Assembly: GCF_000215955.2 (NCBI RefSeq)
Contig: NZ_AFNV02000016.1
Location: 40,633-104,632, forward strand
DNA length: 64,000 nt
Reading direction: 5' to 3'
Source: Salinisphaera shabanensis E1L3A
Lineage (GTDB): Bacteria > Pseudomonadota > Gammaproteobacteria > Nevskiales > Salinisphaeraceae
Part shown: piece by piece, positions 9,680-21,062 of the stretch
How the letters are laid out: each line of letters begins with the position of its first letter
How positions within the stretch are numbered: the first letter of the stretch is position 1
The notes under the pieces: generated by a model
The model's database searches: none
What the model saw: only the letters and a program-made list of their open reading frames with translations
What the model was told of the DNA's origin: nothing
Position numbers and translations under genes: made by a program

Positions 9680-9743
9680 AAGGTGCGAGAAAGGCCGTTA
9701 GGCCTTTCGGAGGAGATTCGGTATCAGCGTTTCCGCTGATGTT
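9654..9743 (-). ncRNA. candidate small regulatory RNA, about 90 nt
   Basis: On the minus strand a strong promoter is followed by three hairpins. The first is ATCAGCG-GAAA-CGCTGAT (9740-9723), perfect with a GNRA loop. The second is GAAAGGCC-TAAC-GGCCTTTC (9708-9689), also perfect. The third is a terminator, GCCCCC...GGGGGC plus six T (9679-9654). Between the first two hairpins the predicted unpaired segment is ACCGAATCTCCTCC; its UCUCCUCC resembles the 16S anti-Shine-Dalgarno. No open reading frame fits. The likely role is base-pairing with ribosome-binding sites of target mRNAs. Targets and family are unknown to me. Confidence 0.72.
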
Positions 9744-9750
9744 GCGTTGC

Positions 9751-9778
9751 AGTATACCCGGCCTACGACTTTAGTCAA
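9751..9778 (-). promoter_or_regulatory. sigma70 promoter of the small RNA
   Basis: On the minus strand TTGACT (9778-9773), a 16-nt spacer and TATACT (9756-9751) are close to consensus. The start would be near 9743, three bases before the first hairpin. It lies after the phaR stop codon, so the RNA is not simply a phaR 3' UTR. Confidence 0.78.
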
Positions 9779-9810
9779 GTATCCTTTCTGCAAAAAATCG
9801 GGTTGCGTTT

Positions 9811-10341
9811 CTATTGGCCCGATTGCTTGTCTTGATCACTGTTATCGGCATCGGATTCGATAACTTGCGCGCTCGCATCATCTTTTTCTTTGCGCTTGAG
9901 GTTGGCCAGGAATTCGCGCCGTACGGTGCGCCAGATCGGAACCTGATACTGGGACAACTCTCGCAGGGCGGTCAGCGGGTTGTTCACATCCAGCAGTCGG
10001 CGCATACGATCCTTGAACTGCTGCTGCTGTTCGCTGAAGAACTCCAACGACAGTTCGAGATAGGAACTCACCGTGCTCTGCATGGAGTCGCCGTAGAAAC
10101 GGATGATGTTACGCAACACCTCCGTGCGAAAGATCGGGTCGCCGCCTTCTTCCTGTTCACTGATGACCTGCAGAAGAATGCTGCGCGTGATGTCGTCGCC
10201 ACTGCGCTTGTCGATCACCGTGAAATGCTCGCCCCGAATCACCAGCTGGCGGATATTTTCCAGCGTGATGTAGCGGCTGACCTCGGTATCGTAGAGTCGC
10301 CGGTTCGGATACTTCTTGATGATGCGCGTGTTCTCACTCAT
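9811..10341 (-). CDS. phaR: polyhydroxyalkanoate synthesis repressor PhaR
   Basis: The 176-residue protein starts MSENTRIIKKYPNRRLYDTE, the highly conserved PHB/PHA accumulation regulator DNA-binding domain (about 1-65), followed by a PHB_acc domain with RNIIRFYGDSMQ and SYLELSLEFF, and a charged tail ending DKQSGQ. PhaR represses phasin and PHA genes and is released by nascent polymer granules. No PHA synthase or phasin gene lies nearby in the window. It is transcribed away from dksA's terminator and followed by the small RNA gene. Confidence 0.92.
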   Translation of the reverse strand: MSENTRIIKKYPNRRLYDTEVSRYITLENIRQLVIRGEHFTVIDKRSGDDITRSILLQVISEQEEGGDPIFRTEVLRNIIRFYGDSMQSTVSSYLELSLEFFSEQQQQFKDRMRRLLDVNNPLTALRELSQYQVPIWRTVRREFLANLKRKEKDDASAQVIESDADNSDQDKQSGQ

Positions 10342-10454
10342 CCCGTGGCCCCGTCATACAAAGAAATAGCGCGGCGCGCAGCTTGCTGCATCGCGGCAAT
10401 ACGATTGTGCCAGATCGGCCGGCGCAAACGTAGGGCGTTGAGTCGGCGGCAATA

Positions 10455-10481
10455 AAAACGCCCGCGCGAGGCGGGCGTTTT
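10455..10481 (-). terminator. intrinsic terminator of dksA
   Basis: AAAACGCCCGC (10455-10465) pairs with GCGGGCGTTTT (10471-10481), an 11-bp stem with a 5-nt loop. On the minus strand the stem is followed by a further T and ATT, right after the dksA stop codon. Confidence 0.88.
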
Positions 10482-10502
10482 GGGCCGGTGAAGTGTGCGC
10501 GT

Positions 10503-10946
10503 TCAGCGACCGAGCTGGCGCTCGCGAATTTCGTCCAGGCTCTTGCAGTCCACGCACAGCGTCGCTGTGGGACGCGCTTCCAGGCGCCGAATACCGATTT
10601 CCGTACCGCAGGTATCGCAGAACCCGTATTCGTCGCGGTCAACTCGTGCTATGCCTTGATCGATCTTGCGAATAAGTTTTCGCTCACGATCACGGGTGCG
10701 CAGTTCGAGGCTGAACTCCGATTCCTGGCTCGCACGATCGGTCGGGTCCGGGAAGTTCGCCGCCTCGTCCTTCATGTGATGCATGGTGCGATCGACTTCT
10801 TCCATGAGCTCCCGTTTCCAGTTCATCAGGATATGGCGGAAGTGATCGCGCTGCGCCTCATTCATATACTCTTCACCCTCTTTCGGGGTGTAAGGCGTAA
10901 ATTGCTGAGGCGCCTCGAGTTTCGATTGTTTTTGAGTTGCAGCCAT
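10503..10946 (-). CDS. dksA: RNA polymerase-binding transcription factor DksA
   Basis: The 147-residue protein has the DksA coiled coil with tip motif DPTDRAS (D67 and D70, matching the DxxDxA tip) that enters the RNAP secondary channel. It also has a four-cysteine zinc finger: CDTC (110-113) and CVDC (131-134). DksA with ppGpp mediates the stringent response and is expected to act on promoters such as the tRNA-fMet promoter at 271-299. It stands alone with its own terminator, ahead of phaR on the same strand. Confidence 0.96.
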   Translation of the reverse strand: MAATQKQSKLEAPQQFTPYTPKEGEEYMNEAQRDHFRHILMNWKRELMEEVDRTMHHMKDEAANFPDPTDRASQESEFSLELRTRDRERKLIRKIDQGIARVDRDEYGFCDTCGTEIGIRRLEARPTATLCVDCKSLDEIRERQLGR

Positions 10947-11092
10947 GCGGCCCTCGGGTCAGATAACAGCGCGTACGTTTAGCATGGTCAAGTACGTTCG
11001 TGCAACGGTTTTCTTAACGTGCGTGCGATTCTGGCATGGTTCTGGCAAACTTGCGGCTCCCGCAAACTCCCGCCGTCTCCGGCTTTTTGTCC

Positions 11093-11887
11093 ATGACGCT
11101 TGGCGCGCTGCTTTTTGATGTCGACGGCACTCTGGCCGATACGGAACCCGAGGGCCACCTGCCGGCCTACAACCGGGCGTTCAAGGAATATGGTCTGGAT
11201 TGGCGCTGGACCAAAAAGCTCTACCGCAAGCTGCTTTTGATCTCGGGCGGGCGAGAGCGCATCAATCACTATCTCGACAGCTACGAGCCCGAGCTCGGAC
11301 CCAACGACGAACGCGTGCGTGAAGATCGCGATAGCTGGGTTGCCGAGCTGCATCAGAGCAAGTCCCGATACTTCCGTGATCGCCTGCGCAAGGGCCGGGT
11401 GCCGCTTCGCGCAGGCGTGGCCCGGCTGATTCGCGAAGCCGGCGAGTCCGGCTTGCGTATCGCGATCGTCACCAATGCGACCCGGGCCACCCTCGAGCCG
11501 TTTCTGGCCTATGCGCTCGGAGACGAACTGTTGTCGTATATCGAATTGACCGTCTGCGGTGATGAGGTGGACAACAAAAAGCCGGCGCCGGACGTGTATC
11601 GCATGGCCTGTGAACGGCTTGGCTGCGACCCGGGCGAATGTATCGCTATCGAAGATTCGAATGCGGGTGTGCGGGCCGCGCACGGGGCGCAGGTGCCGGC
11701 GCTGGTCACCGTCAACGCCGATACGCGCGATCAGGTGTTCGATAGCGCCAGTGCGGTGCTGGATTCGCTGGGCGAGCCGGATCTGCCGGTGACCATTCTC
11801 AAGTCGCCAGGGTTCGATTTCGACTACGTCAATCTGGACGTGTTGCGCCGTATCAACAACGAAGCCGCGCCTGCTTCGGCGGATTAG
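11093..11887 (+). CDS. HAD-superfamily hydrolase, CbbY-like sugar phosphatase
   Basis: The 264-residue protein begins MTLGALLFDVDGTLADTEPE, which holds HAD motif I (DVDGT). Motif II is IVTNAT, the motif III lysine lies in VDNKKPAPDVY, and motif IV is IEDSNAGVRAA. The cap region (LDWRWTKKLYRKLL, SGGRERIN) resembles CbbY, a xylulose-1,5-bisphosphate phosphatase of Calvin-cycle bacteria, but no Calvin-cycle gene is visible, so the substrate is uncertain. ATG 11093 is preferred to 11036 because it starts just before motif I. No ribosome-binding site is clear for either. It converges on cysZ. Confidence 0.85.
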   Translation: MTLGALLFDVDGTLADTEPEGHLPAYNRAFKEYGLDWRWTKKLYRKLLLISGGRERINHYLDSYEPELGPNDERVREDRDSWVAELHQSKSRYFRDRLRKGRVPLRAGVARLIREAGESGLRIAIVTNATRATLEPFLAYALGDELLSYIELTVCGDEVDNKKPAPDVYRMACERLGCDPGECIAIEDSNAGVRAAHGAQVPALVTVNADTRDQVFDSASAVLDSLGEPDLPVTILKSPGFDFDYVNLDVLRRINNEAAPASAD

Positions 11888-12651
11888 GGCCGAGGTTTGA
11901 CGGGCGCCGTGTCGCTCGGGTGACATTCGAGATAGAGCAGCGTCGCACCGACCACCGCTGCCGGCATGACGACGAGATTGGCCAGCGGCAGCGCCGTCAT
12001 GAATGTCACCAGGCTGCCAAAGCCCAGATGGCGCCAGCGTCGTTCACGCATGCGCAGTATCTTGTCGTCAAAGCGCAGTCCGCGGTTGGCCATCGGCTGA
12101 TCGAGATACTCGAACGAGAGCATGAACGCACCGAACACGAACCATAGCGGCGCGATGGCCAGATTGGCGCCCGGAATGAAGAACAGCGCCAGGCTGACGA
12201 TGGCCAGCATGAGTGCTCGTGCGAAGTAATAGCGCAATCGACGTAATTCCCCGAACAGTCCGTCGGCCATTTCTCGCGCCAGGCTCATGCCCGACTCCGG
12301 CGCGGCTCCAGTCACAAGGCGCTCGACCTGCGCCGATAGCAGGCCGTTGAAGGGGCTGGCGATGAGGTTGGCCAAAAGAGTAAAGACGTAACAGAACGCC
12401 AGACTTGCCAATAGCACACCGACCCACCAGAGCAGCGTTTCCAGCCAGGCCAGCCAGTTCGGCAGGCCGGACAGCCATGCATCGAGCCAGCTGTCGAGCT
12501 GCCAGCCGAGCAGCGATACGAGTGCGGTGATCAAAACGATATTGATCAGGATCGGAATCACCACGTAGCGGCGTAGCGATGGCTCACGCAGCATGCGAAA
12601 GCCCCGTAGCAGGTAGGCCGGGCCGGCGCTGAATTCGGTGATCGGATTCAT
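11884..12651 (-). CDS. cysZ: sulfate transporter CysZ
   Basis: The 255-residue membrane protein belongs to the EI24/CysZ family, which imports sulfate for cysteine synthesis. It starts MNPITEFSAGPAYLLRGFRM, with hydrophobic segments near residues 27-52, 70-100, 145-175 and 205-235, and the motifs ASPFNGLLSAQVE and GLRFDD. The open frame extends upstream over the opposite-strand lipoprotein, but similarity starts at ATG 12651. In E. coli cysZ also lies beside zipA-ligA, which are nearby here. It overlaps the end of the CbbY-like gene by 4 bases. Confidence 0.92.
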   Translation of the reverse strand: MNPITEFSAGPAYLLRGFRMLREPSLRRYVVIPILINIVLITALVSLLGWQLDSWLDAWLSGLPNWLAWLETLLWWVGVLLASLAFCYVFTLLANLIASPFNGLLSAQVERLVTGAAPESGMSLAREMADGLFGELRRLRYYFARALMLAIVSLALFFIPGANLAIAPLWFVFGAFMLSFEYLDQPMANRGLRFDDKILRMRERRWRHLGFGSLVTFMTALPLANLVVMPAAVVGATLLYLECHPSDTAPVKPRP

Positions 12652-12763
12652 CGTGCGTTCGGGTAGTTTGAATAGAATTCGGCGTATTGATCTGGCCGGC
12701 GTATTCAAACGAAGTGCCGCGCCGCTTTCGATCGTGAGTGTAGAACAACCCAGGGGAATGCCC

Positions 12764-13444
12764 ATGAACAACCCGCGCTTGCAATGGTTTGCCGCGCTAC
12801 TGTGCTGTGTCGCGTTGGCTTTGAGCGCTTGCTCCCAAGACAACGGCGAGCAGGCCCAGGCACAACTGCAGGAAGCCAACGCCGAACTCGAAGCCGCACA
12901 GGCCAAGGTTGAGGCTGCCCAGAAGGCGCAGGCACAAGCCGAAGCGCGCGAAGAAAAGGCAGCGGCCGAAAAGCAGGTCGCCGAAGCCAAGTCCGAACAA
13001 CGCGAAGCCGCGCAGCAGCAGATGCAAGCCGCGAAGAAGTCGGACACGGCCACCCAGCAAGCCCGCGCCGATGCCCGTGAAGAGGCTAAAACCAACGAGC
13101 AGCCGGTCTGCAGCGATTGCGGCACCGTCAGTTCGATTACGCCTGTCACCACCAACGGTGATCCGAGCTTGATCGGCAGTGTTGCCGGCGGTGTGGCAGG
13201 TGCCGTGGTCGGCAGCCAGATCGGTAGCGGTTCGGGCAAGACAATTGCCCAGATCGCCGGCACGGTCGGCGGCGTGTTCGCGGGCCGCGAGGTCGAAAAG
13301 CGCGTCAAGCGCAAAACGATTTATCAGGTGGCCGTGGCAATGGACGCGGGCGGCTCGCGCAGCGTGAATGTCGATACGGCCGACAGCATCAGCCCCGGCA
13401 CGCGTGTGCGCGTTCAGGGCAACAGCCTGATTCTCATGCGCTAG
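12764..13444 (+). CDS. glycine-zipper lipoprotein with coiled-coil spacer
   Basis: The 226-residue protein has a lipoprotein signal with lipobox LSAC (C23). An Ala/Glu/Gln/Lys-rich region of about 90 residues (30-120) is predicted to form a coiled coil. It is followed by CSDCGTVSSITPV and a glycine-zipper 2TM-type segment, GSVAGGVAGAVVGSQIGSGS (about 145-175). The end is a small beta domain also seen in SlyB/Rick_17kDa-type proteins. ATG 12764 follows AGGGGA; ATG 12758 is an alternative. It is divergent from cysZ. An outer-membrane-to-periplasm linker role is inference. Confidence 0.8.
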   Translation: MNNPRLQWFAALLCCVALALSACSQDNGEQAQAQLQEANAELEAAQAKVEAAQKAQAQAEAREEKAAAEKQVAEAKSEQREAAQQQMQAAKKSDTATQQARADAREEAKTNEQPVCSDCGTVSSITPVTTNGDPSLIGSVAGGVAGAVVGSQIGSGSGKTIAQIAGTVGGVFAGREVEKRVKRKTIYQVAVAMDAGGSRSVNVDTADSISPGTRVRVQGNSLILMR

Positions 13445-13451
13445 GCAAAAG

Positions 13452-13486
13452 GCCCATGCCCGGTCGCTGCACGGCCGGGCATGGGC
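13452..13486 (-). terminator. 12-bp hairpin between convergent lipoprotein gene and queF
   Basis: GCCCATGCCCGG (13452-13463) pairs perfectly with CCGGGCATGGGC (13475-13486). On the minus strand CTTTTG follows, so it fits best as the queF terminator, though it could act in both directions. Confidence 0.65.
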
Positions 13487-13492
13487 GTCGAC

Positions 13493-13882
13493 TTACGGCA
13501 GATGGACCGGCGTGCCGGGATGCCAGTTATCGGCGCGATGATCGACGATCACGGTGGTATCGATACCGCCGCGCATCCAGAATTCGGCGCGCAGGCGCAT
13601 GAAGCGCGGCTGGGTCGCCGCGACCAGATCCGCGAGAATCCGATTCGTGACCGCTTCATGAAAGGCGCCTTCATCGCGGAACGACCAGACATACAGCTTG
13701 AGCGATTTCAGCTCGACACAGCTCGCCTCCGGCACATATTCGAGATACAGCGTGGCAAAGTCGGGCTGGCCGGTCTTCGGGCACAGGCAGGTGAATTCCG
13801 GAATACGCATACGGATCGTGTAATCGCGCTCCGGCGTCGGGTTGGGAAACGTTTCGAGATCGCGGCTCGGTTGGGTCGACAT
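13493..13882 (-). CDS. queF: NADPH-dependent 7-cyano-7-deazaguanine reductase QueF
   Basis: The 129-residue short (unimodular) QueF reduces preQ0 to preQ1 in queuosine synthesis. The nucleophile is C34 in [14 protein letters not shown], with acid D41. The NADPH-binding motif [20 protein letters not shown] is present in the form typical of the short enzymes. The N-terminus [15 protein letters not shown] follows a GGAGAG ribosome-binding site. E. coli has the longer duplicated type. It is divergent from smc. Confidence 0.94.
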   Translation of the reverse strand: MSTQPSRDLETFPNPTPERDYTIRMRIPEFTCLCPKTGQPDFATLYLEYVPEASCVELKSLKLYVWSFRDEGAFHEAVTNRILADLVAATQPRFMRLRAEFWMRGGIDTTVIVDHRADNWHPGTPVHLP

Positions 13883-13919
13883 CGGCTCTCCGTGAACTAC
13901 ACGCTTTTAGTCGCAATTT

Positions 13920-13945
13920 AGCCCGCTAGGTTACACTAGCGGGCT
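13920..13945. promoter_or_regulatory. 10-bp palindromic hairpin in the queF/smc divergent region
   Basis: AGCCCGCTAG (13920-13929) and CTAGCGGGCT (13936-13945) are perfect inverted arms around GTTACA. It lies 38 bases before queF's start on one side and 104 before smc on the other. It could be a dyad operator or a transcribed hairpin. A single TTT follows the plus-strand arm, too short for a sure terminator. Confidence 0.45.
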
Positions 13946-14048
13946 TTGCGTTCGCCCATCAGCCGGAGGCCGATTTGCGCCGCCGTATTCCACAACGCGA
14001 CGAAATCGTACGTCGACGCGGCCAGCGCGCGAGTCAGGTGCGCCGCTC

Positions 14049-17000
14049 ATGCGTCTGACCTCGATCCGGCTGGCCGGTTTCAAGTCGTTCGTCGACCCAG
14101 CAACGCTCGCGCTGAACTCCAACCTCACCGGTGTGGTCGGGCCCAACGGCTGTGGTAAATCCAACGTAATCGACGCGGTACGCTGGGTCACGGGCGAATC
14201 GAGCGCGCGCCAGCTGCGTGGCGAGGCGCTGGAAGACGTCATTTTCAACGGCTCCAAGGCACGCAAGCCGGTTGGCCGCGCGTCGGTCGAACTCAAGTTC
14301 GACAACAGCGATGCCACGCTCACCGGGCAGTACGGCGCTTTCAGCGAAATATCGGTCAAGCGCGAACTTTCACGTGATGGCGGCTCGCGCTACTACATCA
14401 ACGGTACGAAATCGCGCCGACGTGATGTGATCGATCTGTTTTTGGGTACCGGTCTAGGCGGGCGCAGCAATTACGCGGTGATCGAGCAGGGTGCGGTCAA
14501 TCGACTGATCGAAGCCAAGCCCGAAGACATGCGTCAGGTGCTCGAAGAAGCGGCCGGTATTTCCAAGTACAAGGAACGCCGGCGCGAGACCGAAAACCGG
14601 ATGCGCCACACGCGTGAGAATCTCGACCGCCTCAACGATCTGATCGGCGAAGTCACTCAACGTCTGGGCGTACTCAAGCGTCAGGCTGCCAACGCCGAAA
14701 AATACAAACAGTTCAAGGCCGAAGAACGGCGCCTGCGGGCCGAATTACTCGCCTTGCGCTGGGCCGCTGAAAACGAAAAGGTGGAAGTCGCCGAAGGGCG
14801 TTTGCGCGCAAGCGAACATGAATTGCGCGAAGCGATCTCCACCCAGCGCAGCGCGCAGCAGGCGCGCGCAGCCGAAGCCGAAAGCCAGCAGAAGGCCATG
14901 GGCGCGGTGCAGACACAACAAGCCGCGTTCTACGACGCCCAGGCGCAGGCATCGCGTATCGCCCAGGCGTTGGCGCATGCCAAGGAAATGCGCGAGTTGC
15001 GCGAGCGCGAGCGCGACGAACTGGTCGAACGCCGTGACGCCTTGGCGAAACGCATTGCTGAAGACGAACACGCCGAGCACGACACTGTATCGGCGGCCGA
15101 AGCGATCGCAACCGAACACGACGAGGCGCAGCGCGCACTGACGCAGGCGCGCGAGGCGCTCGATGGCGCCGAAAAGGCCGCTCGCGAGGCGGAGTCCGCT
15201 TGGGACGCACATAACAGCGCTGAGCAGAACCCGGTTCAGCAGCTTGACGCCGAACGTCGGCGCGCACGCTATGCGGAAGAACGTGTCCAGCAGCTCGGCG
15301 CCCGGCGCGACAAGCGCCGCGGCGAACGCGACAAGCTCGATGATGAAGATACCGGTGATCTGGCGGCCGGCGCCCGCGATATTGAAAGCCGGGCCGGTCA
15401 GCTCGCCGAAGACGAAAAAACGGCTGCAAACCAGGCCGAATCCGACGACGCATTGCGTGCCGCGATCAACGACGCCGAGGCCGATGTAGAAGCACGCCGT
15501 ACCCAGCTGGGTGAAACGCGTGCGCGCCTCGCTTCGGAGCGCCAGCTCCAGCAGTCCGTACTGCGCGAAGACGATGCCACGCTGGCCCAGTGGCTGGCCG
15601 ATAATGCCCAAACCGAAGCCGCCGGTGTCGCGCGGCGCGTGAAAGTGCGTGGACCCTGGCAAACCGCGGCGGAGGCGGTGCTGGGTCCCTGGCTGCGCGG
15701 TTTCGTGGTCGAGCGTTTACCGGCGCTGGCGGGCGATTGGCCGAGTGAGTCGCTCACGCTGGTTGAATCCGGGCCGGCGGATCCGGTCGGCGCAGCGCGC
15801 GGGCCCGCCGATACGCCGAGCCTGGCCGAAGGCATCGAAGCGCCGGCGGTGATCGCGGCTTTGGCTGCGCGCGTGTTCGTTGTCGACGATCTGGCGGCTG
15901 CGCTCGAGTACCGCCATGAACTCACCGAAGATCAGCGTTTCGTTACGCTCGATGGCTGTTGTATCGGTCCGCACAGCCTTGTCACCCCGGCTGCGGGTTC
16001 GGCCGAGCAAGGCGTGCTCGAGCGCGAACAGCGTATCGAAACTCTGGCCGTCCAGATCGACGCCGAACAGGCCGAGCTGGACAGCCTGCAGGAGACGCTT
16101 GATGGCCAGCGCGAACAGCGCGACGAACGCCGTGAACAAAGGCGCGCGCTCGAACAGCGCATCGCCCAGGCACGGCGTGAACTCGAAGCCGCCCGCGCCG
16201 AACAACAGGGGCGCGAAATCCGCGCAGAACAGCTGGCGCGCCGTCGTAAGGAACTCGATAACGAACTCGCCGATCTCGAAAACCAGATCACAGAAGCGGC
16301 AGGCGAATTCGAGCGTCTGAGCGCCCAGGTCACCGCGCTTGAAGACAAAGCCGAAGCGTTCAGCGCGGCTCGGCGCGAGGCCCAGGCACAGCTGGCCGAA
16401 AGCCGGGCCGCGCGGGATGCCGCGCGTAAAGCCTATGCGCAGGCCGAGCGTGCGTTGCGCGAGATCGAAACGCGCAGCGAACAAAACCGCAGTCGCGCCG
16501 AGTCGATCGCCCAGCGTCTGGCGGATACGCGCGATGCCCGTTCGGATGTCGAAACCCGTCTGGCCGGTTTCGACGACGACTCGGCAGCGAGCGACAAAGA
16601 GGCCACACCGGCGCCGGATGAAAGTGAGCACGAACAGGCGCTCGAAGCGCAACATCGCGCCGAGCGCGAGCTGCGCGCCGCGCGCGAGTCGCTCAAGGCC
16701 AGCGAAAAAGCCCTCGACGAGGCTTCACAGCGGCAGATGCAGGCCGAGCAGGGCGTCGAGACGGCGCGCGAAGGTCTGCAACAGGCCAAGATCGATGTCG
16801 AAACCACCCGCGTACGGCGTGCCGGCATCGCCGAACAGATCGAAGAGCTGGGCGAAACACCGGCCGCGCTCGTGGCGAACCTCGAAGACGGGGCGACGAT
16901 TGAAACCCGTACTGCGGCGATTGAAACGATCGAGCGCAAGATCCAGCGGCTGGGCGCGATCAATCTCGCCGCGATCGAGGAATACGACGCCGAGGCCGAG

Positions 17001-17561
17001 CGCGAGCGCTACCTGGGCGAGCAGCATGCCGATCTGAGCGAAGCGCTGGAAACGCTGGAGACGGCGATCGCGCGCATCGATCGTGAAACCCGCGCGCGCT
17101 TCAAGGCAACCTACGAACAGGTCAATGAACGCTTTGCCGGCATGTTCCCGGAATTGTTCGGTGGCGGCGAGGCTGCACTCGAACTCACCGAGGACGATTG
17201 GCTGGTGACCGGCATTCGCGTCATGGCGCGCCCACCCGGCAAACGCAACGCCTCGATCCAGATGTTGTCGGGCGGGGAGAAAGCGTTGACCGCGGTTGCG
17301 CTATTATTCGCCCTATTCGAACTCAACCCGGCACCGTTTTGTATGCTGGACGAGATCGATGCGCCGCTCGACGATGCCAACGTGTCGCGTTTTTGCGAAC
17401 TCGTGCGGCGTATGTCGGCACAGGTTCAGTTCATCGTGATTACGCACAATAAGCTGACGATGTCGCTCGCCGAGCAATTGCACGGCGTGACCATGGCCGA
17501 GCCGGGTGTTTCCCGGCTGGTCAGCGTCGATATCGATCAGGCCCTCGACATGGCCGGCTGA
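14049..17561 (+). CDS. smc: chromosome segregation protein SMC
   Basis: The 1170-residue SMC ATPase has the N-terminal Walker A GPNGCGKSN (about 31-39), two long Arg/Glu/Ala-rich coiled-coil arms (about 165-500 and 680-1000) and a hinge in between (about 510-650). The C-terminal ABC signature is MLSGGEKALTAVAL (about 1070), with Walker B CMLDEIDAPLDDANV (about 1098). It condenses and segregates chromosomes together with ScpA and ScpB, both encoded at 26231-27882. smc directly precedes zipA and ligA. Confidence 0.97.
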   Translation: MRLTSIRLAGFKSFVDPATLALNSNLTGVVGPNGCGKSNVIDAVRWVTGESSARQLRGEALEDVIFNGSKARKPVGRASVELKFDNSDATLTGQYGAFSEISVKRELSRDGGSRYYINGTKSRRRDVIDLFLGTGLGGRSNYAVIEQGAVNRLIEAKPEDMRQVLEEAAGISKYKERRRETENRMRHTRENLDRLNDLIGEVTQRLGVLKRQAANAEKYKQFKAEERRLRAELLALRWAAENEKVEVAEGRLRASEHELREAISTQRSAQQARAAEAESQQKAMGAVQTQQAAFYDAQAQASRIAQALAHAKEMRELRERERDELVERRDALAKRIAEDEHAEHDTVSAAEAIATEHDEAQRALTQAREALDGAEKAAREAESAWDAHNSAEQNPVQQLDAERRRARYAEERVQQLGARRDKRRGERDKLDDEDTGDLAAGARDIESRAGQLAEDEKTAANQAESDDALRAAINDAEADVEARRTQLGETRARLASERQLQQSVLREDDATLAQWLADNAQTEAAGVARRVKVRGPWQTAAEAVLGPWLRGFVVERLPALAGDWPSESLTLVESGPADPVGAARGPADTPSLAEGIEAPAVIAALAARVFVVDDLAAALEYRHELTEDQRFVTLDGCCIGPHSLVTPAAGSAEQGVLEREQRIETLAVQIDAEQAELDSLQETLDGQREQRDERREQRRALEQRIAQARRELEAARAEQQGREIRAEQLARRRKELDNELADLENQITEAAGEFERLSAQVTALEDKAEAFSAARREAQAQLAESRAARDAARKAYAQAERALREIETRSEQNRSRAESIAQRLADTRDARSDVETRLAGFDDDSAASDKEATPAPDESEHEQALEAQHRAERELRAARESLKASEKALDEASQRQMQAEQGVETAREGLQQAKIDVETTRVRRAGIAEQIEELGETPAALVANLEDGATIETRTAAIETIERKIQRLGAINLAAIEEYDAEAERERYLGEQHADLSEALETLETAIARIDRETRARFKATYEQVNERFAGMFPELFGGGEAALELTEDDWLVTGIRVMARPPGKRNASIQMLSGGEKALTAVALLFALFELNPAPFCMLDEIDAPLDDANVSRFCELVRRMSAQVQFIVITHNKLTMSLAEQLHGVTMAEPGVSRLVSVDIDQALDMAG

Positions 17562-17595
17562 GCCGGCGCCACGCAACTCATCAATACAAGCGCCT

Positions 17596-20582
<2,987 letters not shown>

Positions 20583-20679
20583 GCAAACCCGTGGTTTGCC
20601 GCGCGCCGGTGCCGGCTTAATATTCGTATCGATCATTCCACGATGGCCATCGGCCGCCGCGCCGCACAAGGAACCCGCC

Positions 20680-20976
20680 ATGCCGCTGCCTGTTTTCAAA
20701 CGTGTTGCCCTTATCACCGTGGGCGCTGTGGCACTTTCCGGCTGCAGCACCTTGTTCGTATCCCCCAGCGACAGCCGCTGTGCGCGTGATCTGGCCGAAG
20801 TCGAACGCGCAGCGGCCGCCGCGCGTCAGGCTCTGGCCGAAGGGGTCGATGCCGAACAGCGCCAGCCCATGCTCGATCTGCTGGTGGACGCTGCCGATCA
20901 GGCGCGCGCAAGCTGTGGTTATGAAAAACCGGATACGCCGTCGTCGCAGCGCGCACGCCAGCCCAAGGCCGGCTAG
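20680..20976 (+). CDS. small lipoprotein, unknown function
   Basis: The 98-residue protein has a lipoprotein signal ending LSGC (C22), then a mostly helical Ala/Arg/Glu-rich body with two further cysteines (SRCARDLAEVE and RASCGYEKP) that could form a disulfide. A basic, Gln-rich tail closes it. The ribosome-binding site AAGGAA precedes ATG 20680. It follows ligA by about 100 bases. I do not recognise the family. Confidence 0.75.
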   Translation: MPLPVFKRVALITVGAVALSGCSTLFVSPSDSRCARDLAEVERAAAAARQALAEGVDAEQRQPMLDLLVDAADQARASCGYEKPDTPSSQRARQPKAG

Positions 20977-21062
20977 CGCTCATCGTCGCACGCTTGTACG
21001 CGACCACGGCAGCGCTTACGCTTAGCCGCCGTTTGTTTATTCGTTCACACAGGTAGAATCTC

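Noticed and set aside
10370..10440. Sigma54-like TGGCAC...TTGC upstream of phaR
   Set aside because: The GG to GC spacing is two bases too long for a functional -24/-12 promoter.
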